A DNA stretch of 64,000 nucleotides from Maliibacterium massiliense (GTDB taxonomy: Bacteria > Bacillota > Clostridia > Christensenellales > Maliibacteriaceae), in contig NZ_LR026983.1 in NCBI RefSeq assembly GCF_900604345.1, forward strand, positions 1,054,001 to 1,118,000, written 5' to 3'. Positions 17,922-25,341 of the stretch are shown here, one piece after another. Below the pieces are notes generated by a model. That model did no database searches. It worked only from the letters and a program-made list of their open reading frames with translations, and was not told the DNA's origin. Within the stretch, counting starts at the first letter, position 1. Every line of letters starts with the position of its first letter. A program made the translations under genes and the position numbers.

Positions 17922-18417
17922 TATAATACGAATGTATATTCGGGCAAAAGCCGCGGTGGATTCATTATGATAGGAGATGTCCACAATGCAGATAAAAAAG
18001 CAGGCGTTGCCATCATCGCACAGTGTCTTCTCATGACGGTTGCACAGATATGCCGGCGGCGGACAGCCGCGTAGATAGCTGCACGCAGCGCGCACGCGCT
18101 GCCGCCAGCCCTGCCCCATCGCCCGAGGCGCCGGCAGGCACTCCCGTCAAGGCACTGTATAATTATGACGACACATGGATTTATCTAAGCCCGGCTCAGG
18201 GCCCGTCTTATGCCGATGCCCAAAGGCATATCCGAATCAGCCAGCGGACATTTGCTGTGGAGGAAATACCGCGTTAGGCATTCGGCTTCTGCAGCGTGGT
18301 GGATGGGTATCTGTACGGCAAAGATGCCCGGCCAAAGAGGATGGCACACGGGCACATGTGCGCGCTGTGCGCGTCCGGCTTCCGGACGGCGCACCCGAGT
18401 ATCTGCCTACGCTGTAA
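17922..18417 (+). pseudogene. Decayed lipoprotein gene
   Basis: An extended -10 (TGCTATAAT, 17919-17927), a good ribosome site (AGGAG at 17972) and an ATG at 17986 are all in place, but the frame stops after 16 codons. With frameshifts near the A-run at 17994 and again near 18035, the conceptual product reads MQIKK, a hydrophobic stretch and a lipobox-like MTGC, then continues in the third frame (SRVDS...NYDDTWIYLSPAQ) to a TAG at 18275. The same frame continues after the TAG (CSVVDGYLYGKDARPK) and a third shift joins EDGTRAHVRAV...YLPTL with a stop at 18415-18417. The conserved regulatory start with a broken frame suggests recent loss. The family is not recognised. The 200 bases after it hold nothing I can name. 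Confidence 0.45.
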
Positions 18418-18617
18418 AAACGTGCACGGGCAAGCGGGCAGCGCACGCCAGCATGCAGATAATGCCGCGGTTGGATGCACGCCTTGGCAAAGGCGGCGTA
18501 TCTGCCCGCACATACAGGGGGTGCACATGCAACCGTATGTTGCAGAGCGCCGCTATTTCCCCGCCCCTGTGCCTGCGTGGTGGCATCGTACATCCCCACG
18601 AAAGGAATAAAAAGCAT

Positions 18618-19385
18618 ATGGCATATTTTACATACAACGGCAAGAAGTGTTTCTACAGCGAGCAGGGCGCGGGCACGCCGCTGCTGCTTCTGCACGGCAA
18701 CACCGCTTCCTCCAACATGTTCTACCACGCCGCGCCGCGCTACGCGGACGCCTACAAGGTGGTGCTGATGGATTTTCTCGGCCATGGCCAGTCAGCGCGT
18801 CTCGACGCGTTCCCCACGGACCTGTGGTACGACGAGGCGCAGCAGGTCATCTCCTTTTTGACACAGAAGGGGTATGCGCGCGCCCATCTCATCGGCAGCA
18901 GCGGGGGCGCGCTTGTGGCCATGAACGTGGCGCTGGAGCGGCCCGATCTGGTTGGCAAGGTGATTGCCGACAGCTTTGAGGGCGCAGCCGCGCTCGAGGC
19001 ATTCACCCAGAATATCATACGCGACCGGGACGCCTCCAAGCGCGATGCGGACGCGCGCTTCTTTTACGAGGCGATGCACGGGCCGGATTGGGAGCAGGTG
19101 GTGGACAATGACACACAAGCCATCTACCGGCACAGCCGGACGAACGGCCGGTTTTTCCACAAACCGCTGGCGTCGCTCGCGTGCGACATTCTGCTGACGG
19201 GCAGCCGGCAGGACCCCTTCATCGCGCAGCTGGAGCCAGATTATTTCTCGCGCGTCTACGGCGACATGCTGGCTCAGATCGGCCACGGGCGCATGCATCT
19301 GTTTGCGCAGGGCGATCATCCCGCCCTGTTGAGCAACATGGACGCCTTTGTCTCGCTGAGCCGTTCCTTTCTCAGCGAGACATAA
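18618..19385 (+). CDS. Alpha/beta hydrolase
   Basis: 255 residues from the ATG at 18618, which has AAAGGA upstream; the open frame runs 136 codons further but through the decayed gene. The fold is shown by LLLHGNTAS (oxyanion loop), MDFLGHGQS, the nucleophile elbow GSSGG, an acid in SRQDPF and the histidine in GDHPAL. Members hydrolyse esters, amides or C-C bonds; the substrate is not readable. No signal peptide, so it is cytoplasmic. It is a single-gene unit ending at a terminator shared with the convergent BFD-like gene. Confidence 0.88.
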   Translation: MAYFTYNGKKCFYSEQGAGTPLLLLHGNTASSNMFYHAAPRYADAYKVVLMDFLGHGQSARLDAFPTDLWYDEAQQVISFLTQKGYARAHLIGSSGGALVAMNVALERPDLVGKVIADSFEGAAALEAFTQNIIRDRDASKRDADARFFYEAMHGPDWEQVVDNDTQAIYRHSRTNGRFFHKPLASLACDILLTGSRQDPFIAQLEPDYFSRVYGDMLAQIGHGRMHLFAQGDHPALLSNMDAFVSLSRSFLSET

Positions 19386-19386
19386 A

Positions 19387-19420
19387 AAAGCGCCCCGCCT
19401 GATCAAGGCGGGGCGCCTTC
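19387..19420. terminator. Bidirectional terminator between the hydrolase and the BFD-like gene
   Basis: GCGCCCCGCCT (19390-19400) pairs with AGGCGGGGCGC (19406-19416), flanked by A-rich and T-rich ends suited to both directions. Confidence 0.75.
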
Positions 19421-19426
19421 CTCTGT

Positions 19427-19645
19427 TTACGCAATGGGTCCGTACATCAGTTCCGAAATGATATCGAAAATCCGATCGTGACACTTGCCGCAGCCGGTCG
19501 AGCAGCCCGTCTGCTTCTGCACATCCAGAAACGCCGCCTCCACATCCTGCATGGTGCCCACGCTGTGCAGCACGCGCTCGATGTCCGCAAGGGACACCTG
19601 CTTGCAGTTGCAGATCATTTTATTTTCATACGCCACTTTTCCCAT
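19427..19645 (-). CDS. BFD-like [2Fe-2S]-binding protein
   Basis: 72 residues matching the bacterioferritin-associated ferredoxin domain: CNC near residue 12-14 and the second cysteine pair in GCSTGCGKCH. Such small proteins bind a [2Fe-2S] cluster through four cysteines and pass electrons or help iron handling. The MICNC methionine eight codons in is an alternative start. The gene has its own promoter at 19677-19706 and no ferritin gene nearby. Confidence 0.85.
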   Translation of the reverse strand: MGKVAYENKMICNCKQVSLADIERVLHSVGTMQDVEAAFLDVQKQTGCSTGCGKCHDRIFDIISELMYGPIA

Positions 19646-19676
19646 CCACCTTTCCGCGGGGCCTTCGTTCGCATCG

Positions 19677-19706
19677 AATATAGCACAAGGCCAGGCGCAG
19701 CGTCAA
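19677..19706 (-). promoter_or_regulatory. Promoter of the BFD-like gene
   Basis: TTGACG (19706-19701), an 18-base spacer and TATATT (19682-19677) on the minus strand. It is back to back with the plus-strand promoter at 19713. Confidence 0.6.
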
Positions 19707-19712
19707 GCGCGC

Positions 19713-19741
19713 TTTACAATAAGGGGCCTGTCCGATACACT
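19713..19741 (+). promoter_or_regulatory. Promoter of the three-span membrane protein gene
   Basis: TTTACA (19713-19718), a 17-base spacer and TACACT (19736-19741), about 45 bases before the next ATG at 19793. Confidence 0.5.
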
Positions 19742-19792
19742 GTAGATAGATACAGCTCTTTTATCCCTTTTTGCACATTTGGAGGGACGTGC

Positions 19793-20653
19793 ATGGACGG
19801 ATTTTACATGCAAAACACGCTCGGCGTGCTGCTCTACACGGGCTGCGCGCTGCTGGGTGTGGCATGCGGCCTTGCGGCGCAGCGGCGCTGCCTGCGCGCG
19901 CTCATGCCGCAGCAGACCCGGGCGCGCCGTTGGCCGCTGCACATGCTGCTTGCGTTTTGCCTGGCGTTGACAGCGCTGGTTCTCTATACCAGCATGCGCG
20001 CGCTTGTGCAGGGTGCGGCGGCGCGAGAGACGCGCCCCTTTCTTCATCTGTGCGCAAGCTGGGCGCTCTGCCTGCTGCTCTACGCGCTGGCGCGCCTTGC
20101 AGCACGCCATCACCCCCGCCTGCAGGCGCGTGCCTCCGTCCACCCGCTGGTGGCGCAGGCGCTGGAAAAGCTGCGCCAGCGCGACGTCACCGGCGCGCGC
20201 ATCTACGCCGACGGCATCGGCTTTCTGCACGCCCCTTTTGTCAATCCGCCATTGGGCAAGGGGCGCGAGACGGTCCTGTACGCGCACAGCGCACAGGGCG
20301 ACGTTGCGCAGCAGGTCGAGGCGCTGCGCGCACGCAGCCATGTGACACTGTACTGCAGCGATCACCTGCTGCTGGAGGATTTTTCACTTCCCCCCATCAC
20401 GATGCAGGACGCCCAGTGCCTGGGCACACTGCTTGTAGCCATGCTGGGCCGCGGCTTTGGCGGTGCAAATAAGAGCACCCGCTTCGTCTGGCGCGATACT
20501 TACTACAGCGATCCAAACGCTGTGCGCGCGCCCATGGGCCGCAGCGCAGCAGACGCGGTCCGGGGCAGGCGCGCACAGACAGTGGCCGAGTATTACTACA
20601 TCAACCACCGCGGGCGCATGCGCGCCCTGGATGCGCCAGAGCGCCTTTCGTGA
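19793..20653 (+). CDS. Uncharacterised membrane protein with three N-terminal spans
   Basis: 286 residues from the ATG at 19793, preceded by GGAGGG. Hydrophobic segments lie near residues 9-30, 47-68 and 84-103; the remaining 180 residues are hydrophilic, with a stretch (DGIGFLHAPF, VTLYCSDHLLLEDF) that looks like a folded cytoplasmic domain. I do not recognise the family. It is a single-gene unit and its neighbours give no functional hint. Confidence 0.7.
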   Translation: MDGFYMQNTLGVLLYTGCALLGVACGLAAQRRCLRALMPQQTRARRWPLHMLLAFCLALTALVLYTSMRALVQGAAARETRPFLHLCASWALCLLLYALARLAARHHPRLQARASVHPLVAQALEKLRQRDVTGARIYADGIGFLHAPFVNPPLGKGRETVLYAHSAQGDVAQQVEALRARSHVTLYCSDHLLLEDFSLPPITMQDAQCLGTLLVAMLGRGFGGANKSTRFVWRDTYYSDPNAVRAPMGRSAADAVRGRRAQTVAEYYYINHRGRMRALDAPERLS

Positions 20654-20804
20654 GCGTCTTTAACCTCCAGCGCAGCTTTTTCGTTTCACTGCATCATGCC
20701 GCAAAAGCGCGCTGCGCACGCCGCGCGCTTTTATGTGCCCGCCGCGCGCCACGTGGCATATGCTGTAGGGAGGAAATATTTGTGAATTATTTTTGTTTAC
20801 ATTA

Positions 20805-20833
20805 TTGTTCCGCGCCTTGCGGCGTGCTATAGT
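20805..20833 (+). promoter_or_regulatory. Promoter of the FMN-binding lipoprotein gene
   Basis: TTGTTC (20805-20810), 17 bases, TATAGT (20828-20833). About 90 bases before the ATG at 20928. A ribosome-site-like GGGAGG at 20768-20773 precedes a 17-codon frame ending inside this promoter; I do not call it a gene. Confidence 0.55.
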
Positions 20834-20927
20834 AAGAGTGAAACAACGCATAATCCGCCCACCGTATGCACAGTCTATTTGGTAGAGCAAAAAAGCGGCA
20901 ACCGCATCTTGGTAAAGGAGAGGGAGC

Positions 20928-21380
20928 ATGAAAAAGGCATTTCGTTCCATCCTGTTGGTGGCGCTGTGCGCCGTGCTGGCGCTGATGCTGGCGGCCTGCG
21001 GCAGCAAAACCCTTAAAGATGGCACCTATTACGCAGAGAACGCGCGCTACGACGATTCCGGCTGGAAGGCGAATTTAACCATTGAGGTCAGGGACGGCAA
21101 GATCATATCTGCGGACTGGAACGCGGTCAATCAAAAGGGCGGCGATGACAAAAAGACCCAGTCCAAGCAGGGTGCCTACAGCATGGTGCAGTACGGTGGC
21201 GCGCAGTGGGAATGGCATGAACAGGCCGCGCGCATGGAGGAGGAGCTGCTGCGCGTGCAGAATCCCGGCGATATCAAGGTTGCAAGCGACGGCAAAACCG
21301 ATACCGTCAGCGGTGTGACCATCGCGGTTGACGAATTTGTGGACCTGGCCAGAAACGTGTACCGGCAGGCGGGCAAATAA
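20928..21380 (+). CDS. FMN-binding domain lipoprotein (PplA-like)
   Basis: 150 residues with AAAGGAGAGGGAGC before the ATG. A lipoprotein signal peptide ends at the lipobox LAAC near residue 24. The rest is one FMN-binding domain: LKDGTYYAE, ADWNAVNQKGGDDKK and, near the end, DTVSGVTIAV, which corresponds to the SGxT motif whose threonine receives FMN by a phosphoester bond in RnfG, NqrC and the Listeria electron-transfer lipoprotein PplA. The protein should therefore be a flavinylated surface electron carrier. Its convergent neighbour is apbE, the enzyme that makes exactly this attachment, which supports the call. The redox partner is not in the window. Confidence 0.85.
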   Translation: MKKAFRSILLVALCAVLALMLAACGSKTLKDGTYYAENARYDDSGWKANLTIEVRDGKIISADWNAVNQKGGDDKKTQSKQGAYSMVQYGGAQWEWHEQAARMEEELLRVQNPGDIKVASDGKTDTVSGVTIAVDEFVDLARNVYRQAGK

Positions 21381-21406
21381 CGGGAATATACTGCATAAAA
21401 AAGCTG

Positions 21407-21444
21407 AAGCAATGCGGCCAAACGAACGGCCGCATTGCTTTTTT
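21407..21444 (+). terminator. Terminator of the FMN-binding lipoprotein gene
   Basis: AAGCAATGCGGCC and GGCCGCATTGCTT form a perfect 13-bp stem around an eight-base loop, followed by TTTT. Confidence 0.85.
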
Positions 21445-21861
21445 GTGGGCTTTGCCCCCCATATCCGCCACGCCCGCCGCTGCAGCGCCCGCACAGCGGC
21501 CTCCCTGCCACGACACGCGGCAGTGTCCCGCGCGTACCGCGCGCCAGATTGCGCCGCATGCATCGCGCCCACCCGCATGCCCGCCGCAAGACTTCCCGCG
21601 GCACCAGACGAGACCATCCTGCCGCGATCTTTTGAGGCATGTCCATGTACCCGGCGCAAAACGGATATGTGTTGCCGGCGGCGCCAAACGTCGCGCCTGC
21701 CAGGCAATACCGCGCCGCTATATGAATCCCGATGAACGCTTACGCCTTGCGGTACATTTCCGGCACGACGCGGGCGGCCACGCACTCCGTCCACCTGCAT
21801 GTACAGCACAGCCGGTGCGTCACAGGCCGCTTGGGCGCATCTGCCGCCCATTTTTTCCCCT
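21445..21861. other. Intergenic region between the FMN-lipoprotein terminator and apbE
   Basis: About 420 bases. Open frames exist on both strands only because the GC content is high; none has a ribosome site or a recognisable protein pattern. I see no repeat or hairpin with a T-run that would terminate apbE. Confidence 0.5.
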
Positions 21862-22899
21862 TCATCGTTTCGCGTTGGCCGATACGGCAGGCACAAAATC
21901 CGCGCTCGGGTCAATAAACGCAAGGCCGCTGCTGGCGCTGTACGTGCCGTCCGCCATCAGATAGAGGCACTCCACGCCCGGCAGCGATTCAACGTAGGCG
22001 AGCCCCGCCTCCCTGCCCATCAAAAAGCAGGTCGTGGAAAGCGCGTCCCCCTGCATGGACGTCTGGGAAAGAATGCTCACCGACAGCACGCCCTTGTCGG
22101 ACGGATACCCCGTTGCAGGGTCCAAAATGTGGTGGTACAGCTTGCCGTCCTGTTCAAAGGCGCGCTCGTACACACCTGCGGTCACCACAGAGGCATCGCG
22201 TACCTCCACCCGCCCCGCAATGCTGTTCTGCGCACCGAAGGGCTGCTGGATGCCCACCCGCCAGGCCGCGCCGTCGGGCCGGCTGCCCAGCGTCATCACA
22301 TTGCCGCCCAGGTTGATGATGGCAGACTGCACGCCCCGCGTTCGCAGCAGTTCCGCCGCCGCATCCGCGATGGCGCCCTTTGCAATGCCGCCAATGTCCA
22401 CCCCCGCGCCCGCGGGCAGCGTCACCGTATTGCCCGCGATCTGGAGCAGGTTGTAGTTGACAAGCCCCAACGCCTGGTCAATGGCCGACGCATCGGGCAC
22501 ATGCGGATCATCCGAGCGGAACGCCCACAGCGTGCTGAGCGGCGCGATGGTCACGTCAAACAGCCCGTTGGATGCCTGCGCATAGCGCTGCGCCTCCCGC
22601 AGTACTTGCGCCGTCTCAGGCGCCACCTCCACGCTCTGTCCCTGGGCGTGGTTGATGCGGTAGATGTCACTCGCCTCGTCATTCAGGCTCCAGAGCGCGT
22701 CGTATCGCTCGCACAGCGCGATCACATCCTGCAGGATGGATGCGTCGTTTGTATCGTAGAGCGTGATGGTGCATACCGTGTCAAACAAAAACACCGTCTC
22801 CTGCAGCGGTTGCTTCTCTGTGGCGCAGCCCGCCATGCCCAGCGCACTCGCCGCCAGCAGCGCAAGCGCCGTAAGCGCCGCAAACATTCTTTTTCGCAT
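21862..22899 (-). CDS. apbE: FAD:protein FMN transferase
   Basis: 345 residues from the ATG at 22899, which has AAGGAG seven bases upstream. A lipoprotein signal ends at LGMAGC, placing the enzyme outside the membrane. The ApbE domain follows: FDTVCTITLYD, the FAD-binding stretch VDIGGIAKGAIAD, INLGGNVMTLG, and HHILDPATGYP with the metal-binding region near DALSTTCFL. ApbE cleaves FAD and attaches FMN to a threonine of target proteins using Mg2+. The convergent lipoprotein at 20928-21380 is its obvious substrate. Confidence 0.95.
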   Translation of the reverse strand: MRKRMFAALTALALLAASALGMAGCATEKQPLQETVFLFDTVCTITLYDTNDASILQDVIALCERYDALWSLNDEASDIYRINHAQGQSVEVAPETAQVLREAQRYAQASNGLFDVTIAPLSTLWAFRSDDPHVPDASAIDQALGLVNYNLLQIAGNTVTLPAGAGVDIGGIAKGAIADAAAELLRTRGVQSAIINLGGNVMTLGSRPDGAAWRVGIQQPFGAQNSIAGRVEVRDASVVTAGVYERAFEQDGKLYHHILDPATGYPSDKGVLSVSILSQTSMQGDALSTTCFLMGREAGLAYVESLPGVECLYLMADGTYSASSGLAFIDPSADFVPAVSANAKR

Positions 22900-22933
22900 G
22901 TGTCTTCTCCTTATGGTTCTGCCGCGCATCCGG

Positions 22934-22963
22934 TTGACAGCCCGCGCCCGCGCGTGTCATAAT
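22934..22963 (+). promoter_or_regulatory. Promoter of tRNA-Arg
   Basis: Consensus TTGACA (22934-22939), an 18-base GC-rich spacer and CATAAT (22958-22963), giving a start within a few bases of the tRNA 5' end. Confidence 0.6.
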
Positions 22964-22973
22964 GCTGCTATGC

Positions 22974-23049
22974 GCTCCAGTAGCTCAGGGGATAGAGCAG
23001 CGGTTTCCTAAACCGTTGGTCGGGGGTTCAATTCCCTCCTGGAGCACCA
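22974..23049 (+). tRNA. tRNA-Arg (anticodon CCT)
   Basis: 76 bases with encoded CCA. Acceptor stem GCTCCAG/CTGGAGC, D-arm AGCTCAGGGGATAGAGC, anticodon stem GCGGT/ACCGT with loop TTCCTAA carrying CCT (reads AGG), T-arm GGGGGTTCAATTCCCTC. Confidence 0.96.
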
Positions 23050-23065
23050 GCAGCGTGACGCTGCA

Positions 23066-23655
23066 CCCAATATCGCAACTTGCTTTTGTGAGGGGCGATA
23101 TTTTTTTGCCCGAAACGAAGTATTCACATCGTCAAACCCTGCCAGCAGGCAGTGCCGCTCCCAAAGTCACACTTCCTTTTGTGGTATGCGGTTTTTTGTT
23201 GCCCAAAACAAGGCAGCCACATCGTCAAGCCTTGCCGGCAGACAGTGTCTGCACCCAGTATCGCATCTTCAATTGCGAGGTCGTGATTTCTTGTTGCCCG
23301 AAACGCGCCATCCATTTCGTCAAACCCTGCCCGTCGTCGCGGCGGTGTATCGCTTATGGCAGCTTTTCTTCGCACAGAAGTTCCTGCGCGCACCATCGTG
23401 CGCATCAAAGGCCACGCTCGGCGCGCCCGTGCCCTTGCAGGTGCGCGGCGTTCTGCTGTCGCTGACAGCCTACTGCCCATGCCCGCCTGCGGCGCATAAA
23501 AGAAGACAACCGGTCCATACCGTCAGACCTTGCCGGCGGGCAGTATCCGCTCCCAGCGCCACATCTTCCTCTGTAGAGTAGGCAAACGGAGTATTGGCAT
23601 TGCCCCGCCTAGCAGGGGCACGCCTGCGCTCCCCATCACATCTTCCTGTTAGCAG
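23066..23655 (+). repeat. Tandem, degenerate ~94-base hairpin repeats downstream of tRNA-Arg
   Basis: A unit recurs with its marker CGTCAAACCCTGCCAGCAGG at 23130, CGTCAAGCCTTGCCGGCAGA at 23223, CGTCAAACCCTGCCCG at 23318 and CGTCAGACCTTGCCGGCGGG at 23521, that is spacings of 93, 95 and about twice 101 bases. Each unit opens with a stem ending in a T-run (clearest at 23071-23107: ATATCGC...GCGATATTTTTTTG), then GCCCGAAAC or GCCCAAAAC, the marker, a small CTGCC/GGCAG stem, and a short GC-rich joint. The last copies are worn. A further copy lies behind tRNA-Ser at 17536. I see no coding pattern; frames across it are an effect of the repeat. Confidence 0.7.
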
Positions 23656-23776
23656 ATGCAATGCCCCAGCGCACACAGAGCGCGGTGCGCCGCGCGCTCC
23701 TCATGTGTGTTTTTCCCGTCCCTTATCATAGCACGCGCGCAGGCGGCCTGTCCCTGCACGCGACAGGAAAAGACGC

Positions 23777-23835
23777 AAAAAGCGCCGCGCCTGCGCTGGA
23801 CAATGATCCGCGCAAGGCGATGTGGCGCTTTTTTG
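23777..23835 (-). terminator. Terminator of the zinc-ribbon membrane protein gene
   Basis: AAAAAGCGCC and GGCGCTTTTT close a long structured loop that contains a second GC-rich stem. It begins at the stop codon of the gene on the minus strand. The 120 bases before it (23656-23776) show no gene. Confidence 0.5.
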
Positions 23836-24225
23836 TCACGTTTTTTTGACGAACTTTTCCCTGCATTTGGGGCAGGTGATCTGGATCTTTCCCTTGCCGC
23901 GCGGCACCCGCAGCCGGTGCCTGCACTTGGGGCACCTGTAGTAGCGGTGCGTCTTGTCCCGCGCGCGGTTGCGCACACCTGTGTACCACGTGGTAAGCGG
24001 CCGGAAAAACTGCAAAAACCGCATGTTTTCCATGGAACGCTTGTAGGTATTGCGCGAGAGGATGCGAAACCAGCACCATACCACCAGCGGCAGCACGGCC
24101 AGCGACAGGATGGGCAGGCGGGCAATATCCCCCACCAGGCTGATGACCAGAAACAGCACCAGCAGCGTCCAGGAAAGCGCGTCCACGCCATAGCGGCCCG
24201 CCATAAATTTACGAAGCCAGTTCAT
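23836..24225 (-). CDS. Two-span membrane protein with a C-terminal zinc ribbon
   Basis: 129 residues; AAGGAGCGTTAAC precedes the ATG. Two hydrophobic spans near residues 18-36 and 39-56 are followed by a basic linker and a zinc ribbon formed by CPKC and CPKC about 23 residues apart. Small proteins of this plan are common in Clostridia and have no assigned role; the ribbon faces the cytoplasm if the positive-inside rule holds. It is a single-gene unit. Confidence 0.82.
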   Translation of the reverse strand: MNWLRKFMAGRYGVDALSWTLLVLFLVISLVGDIARLPILSLAVLPLVVWCWFRILSRNTYKRSMENMRFLQFFRPLTTWYTGVRNRARDKTHRYYRCPKCRHRLRVPRGKGKIQITCPKCREKFVKKT

Positions 24226-24304
24226 GTTAACGCTCCTTATTTTATCTATTGTACATAGATAATATAGCGGGCAGCAACCGGTGTCAACCGCCGGCGCGTA
24301 AAAT

Positions 24305-24335
24305 AGCCGCCCCGGGGCGACACCCTGGGACGGCT
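24305..24335 (-). terminator. Terminator of the six-kinase operon
   Basis: On the minus strand AGCCGTCCC pairs with GGGGCGGCT (one G-T pair), followed by ATTTTA. It lies 18 bases after the last kinase stop. Confidence 0.5.
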
Positions 24336-24353
24336 TGCAGGCGCACGGAAAAA

Positions 24354-25298
24354 CTATTTAACCGGATAGCCGTTCTGCTCGGCCACCTCGCACAGCGCGT
24401 CAAAGGAGCGCATGCCCGCGATGGTGCCGATCTGGCTGATCACGCCGTAGGAGGCCGCCGTGGCCACCGCGCCGCAGGATGCAAGCGACAGGCCGCGCTT
24501 GTAGGCCGCGATAAACGTGGCGCAGAACGCGTCGCCCGCGCCGGTAGTGTCCACCGGCGTGCCTTTGAAGAAGGTGGGCATCCACACATCCTCTTTGTAG
24601 TTTGTCAGGTACACGCCCTTGGCGCCAAGCTTGACGCCGAACACCTTCAGCCCGTAGGGCCGGAAGAATTCCTTCATCGCCACGGGGTCCGTTAACCCGC
24701 AGATTTTGTTGACCTCGTAATCGCTGGGGATAAAAATATCGCACTCGTGCAGCACCTGCTCGACCTTGCCCATCCAGATGCCGTCCAGATCCTTGGTGGC
24801 GTCCATGCTGGTGGTCTTGCCCATGGCATGCGCGCGCTTAAACAGGTTGTAAGTGCCCGCGCCGTCCATACCCGTCAAGCGCATGACGCTTGCGATGTGC
24901 ACGTGATCCGCCCAGGCGATCGCCTCGTCTGTGACATCGCTTTCGCGCATGTGGTCGTTGGAGCCGGGGCAGTAACCAAAGTAGCGGTCCCCTGCCGCGT
25001 CAATCAACACCAGGCTGGTGGTGGATCCCACGCCCTCGGGGGCGAAGAGCACGTAGCGGGTATCCACGCCCGCCTCCTGCAGAAACTGCAAATTGCGCTC
25101 GCCCGAGGCGTCCCTGCCCAGGCAGGTGACGATGCGCGATTCCTCGCCCAAAATGGCCAGGTCGCGCGAGGCGTTCATCGCATCGCCGCCGGCGAGAAAC
25201 TGCACGTTCTCCAGCTGGATGGTACCCTCAAAAACTTTGGGGCTGATGGGCTTGACGACGATATCGGTCAGAGCGGTGCCTACGGTTAAAAAGCGCAC
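24354..25298 (-). CDS. PfkB/ribokinase-family sugar kinase, sixth (last) of a tandem array
   Basis: 314 residues from the GTG at 25298, which has AAGGAGG nine bases upstream. PfkB kinases phosphorylate sugars, nucleosides or related alcohols with ATP. Motifs: the substrate-loop GGDAMNAS, SMDAT, CDIFIPSDYEVNKICG, the ATP-side VFGVKLGAKGVYLT and the catalytic DTTGAGDAF with its Asp base. It is the most divergent of the six: its N-terminus has TDIVVKPI in place of D(I/V/M)L(M/L)R.V and its middle motif has SDYE where the next four have SHYE. Spacing to the gene upstream is 43 bases, so it is in the same operon. Confidence 0.9.
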   Translation of the reverse strand: MRFLTVGTALTDIVVKPISPKVFEGTIQLENVQFLAGGDAMNASRDLAILGEESRIVTCLGRDASGERNLQFLQEAGVDTRYVLFAPEGVGSTTSLVLIDAAGDRYFGYCPGSNDHMRESDVTDEAIAWADHVHIASVMRLTGMDGAGTYNLFKRAHAMGKTTSMDATKDLDGIWMGKVEQVLHECDIFIPSDYEVNKICGLTDPVAMKEFFRPYGLKVFGVKLGAKGVYLTNYKEDVWMPTFFKGTPVDTTGAGDAFCATFIAAYKRGLSLASCGAVATAASYGVISQIGTIAGMRSFDALCEVAEQNGYPVK

Positions 25299-25341
25299 GG
25301 GTTTTGTCCTCCTTACACATTGACATGATCCTAAAAACGCG

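Noticed and set aside
18275..18277. Amber codon as pyrrolysine or a programmed read-through site in the decayed lipoprotein gene
   Set aside because: The same gene also has frameshifts on both sides, so decay is the simpler reading; no PYLIS-like or Pyl gene context is visible.
20772..20832. Leader peptide of 17 codons before the FMN-lipoprotein gene
   Set aside because: It has a ribosome-site-like GGGAGG but no promoter of its own, and its end overlaps the -10 of the lipoprotein promoter, so it would be on a different transcript.
22962..23465. A 167-residue frame running through tRNA-Arg and the repeats
   Set aside because: Its first third is the tRNA read as protein (VAQGIEQRF...) and the rest repeats with the 94-base units. 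This is a common false gene in annotation; no ribosome site precedes it.
17221..23655. Integrated element between the two tRNA genes
   Set aside because: tRNA genes are frequent integration sites, but I found no integrase, direct repeat of a tRNA 3' end, or phage or plasmid gene between them.
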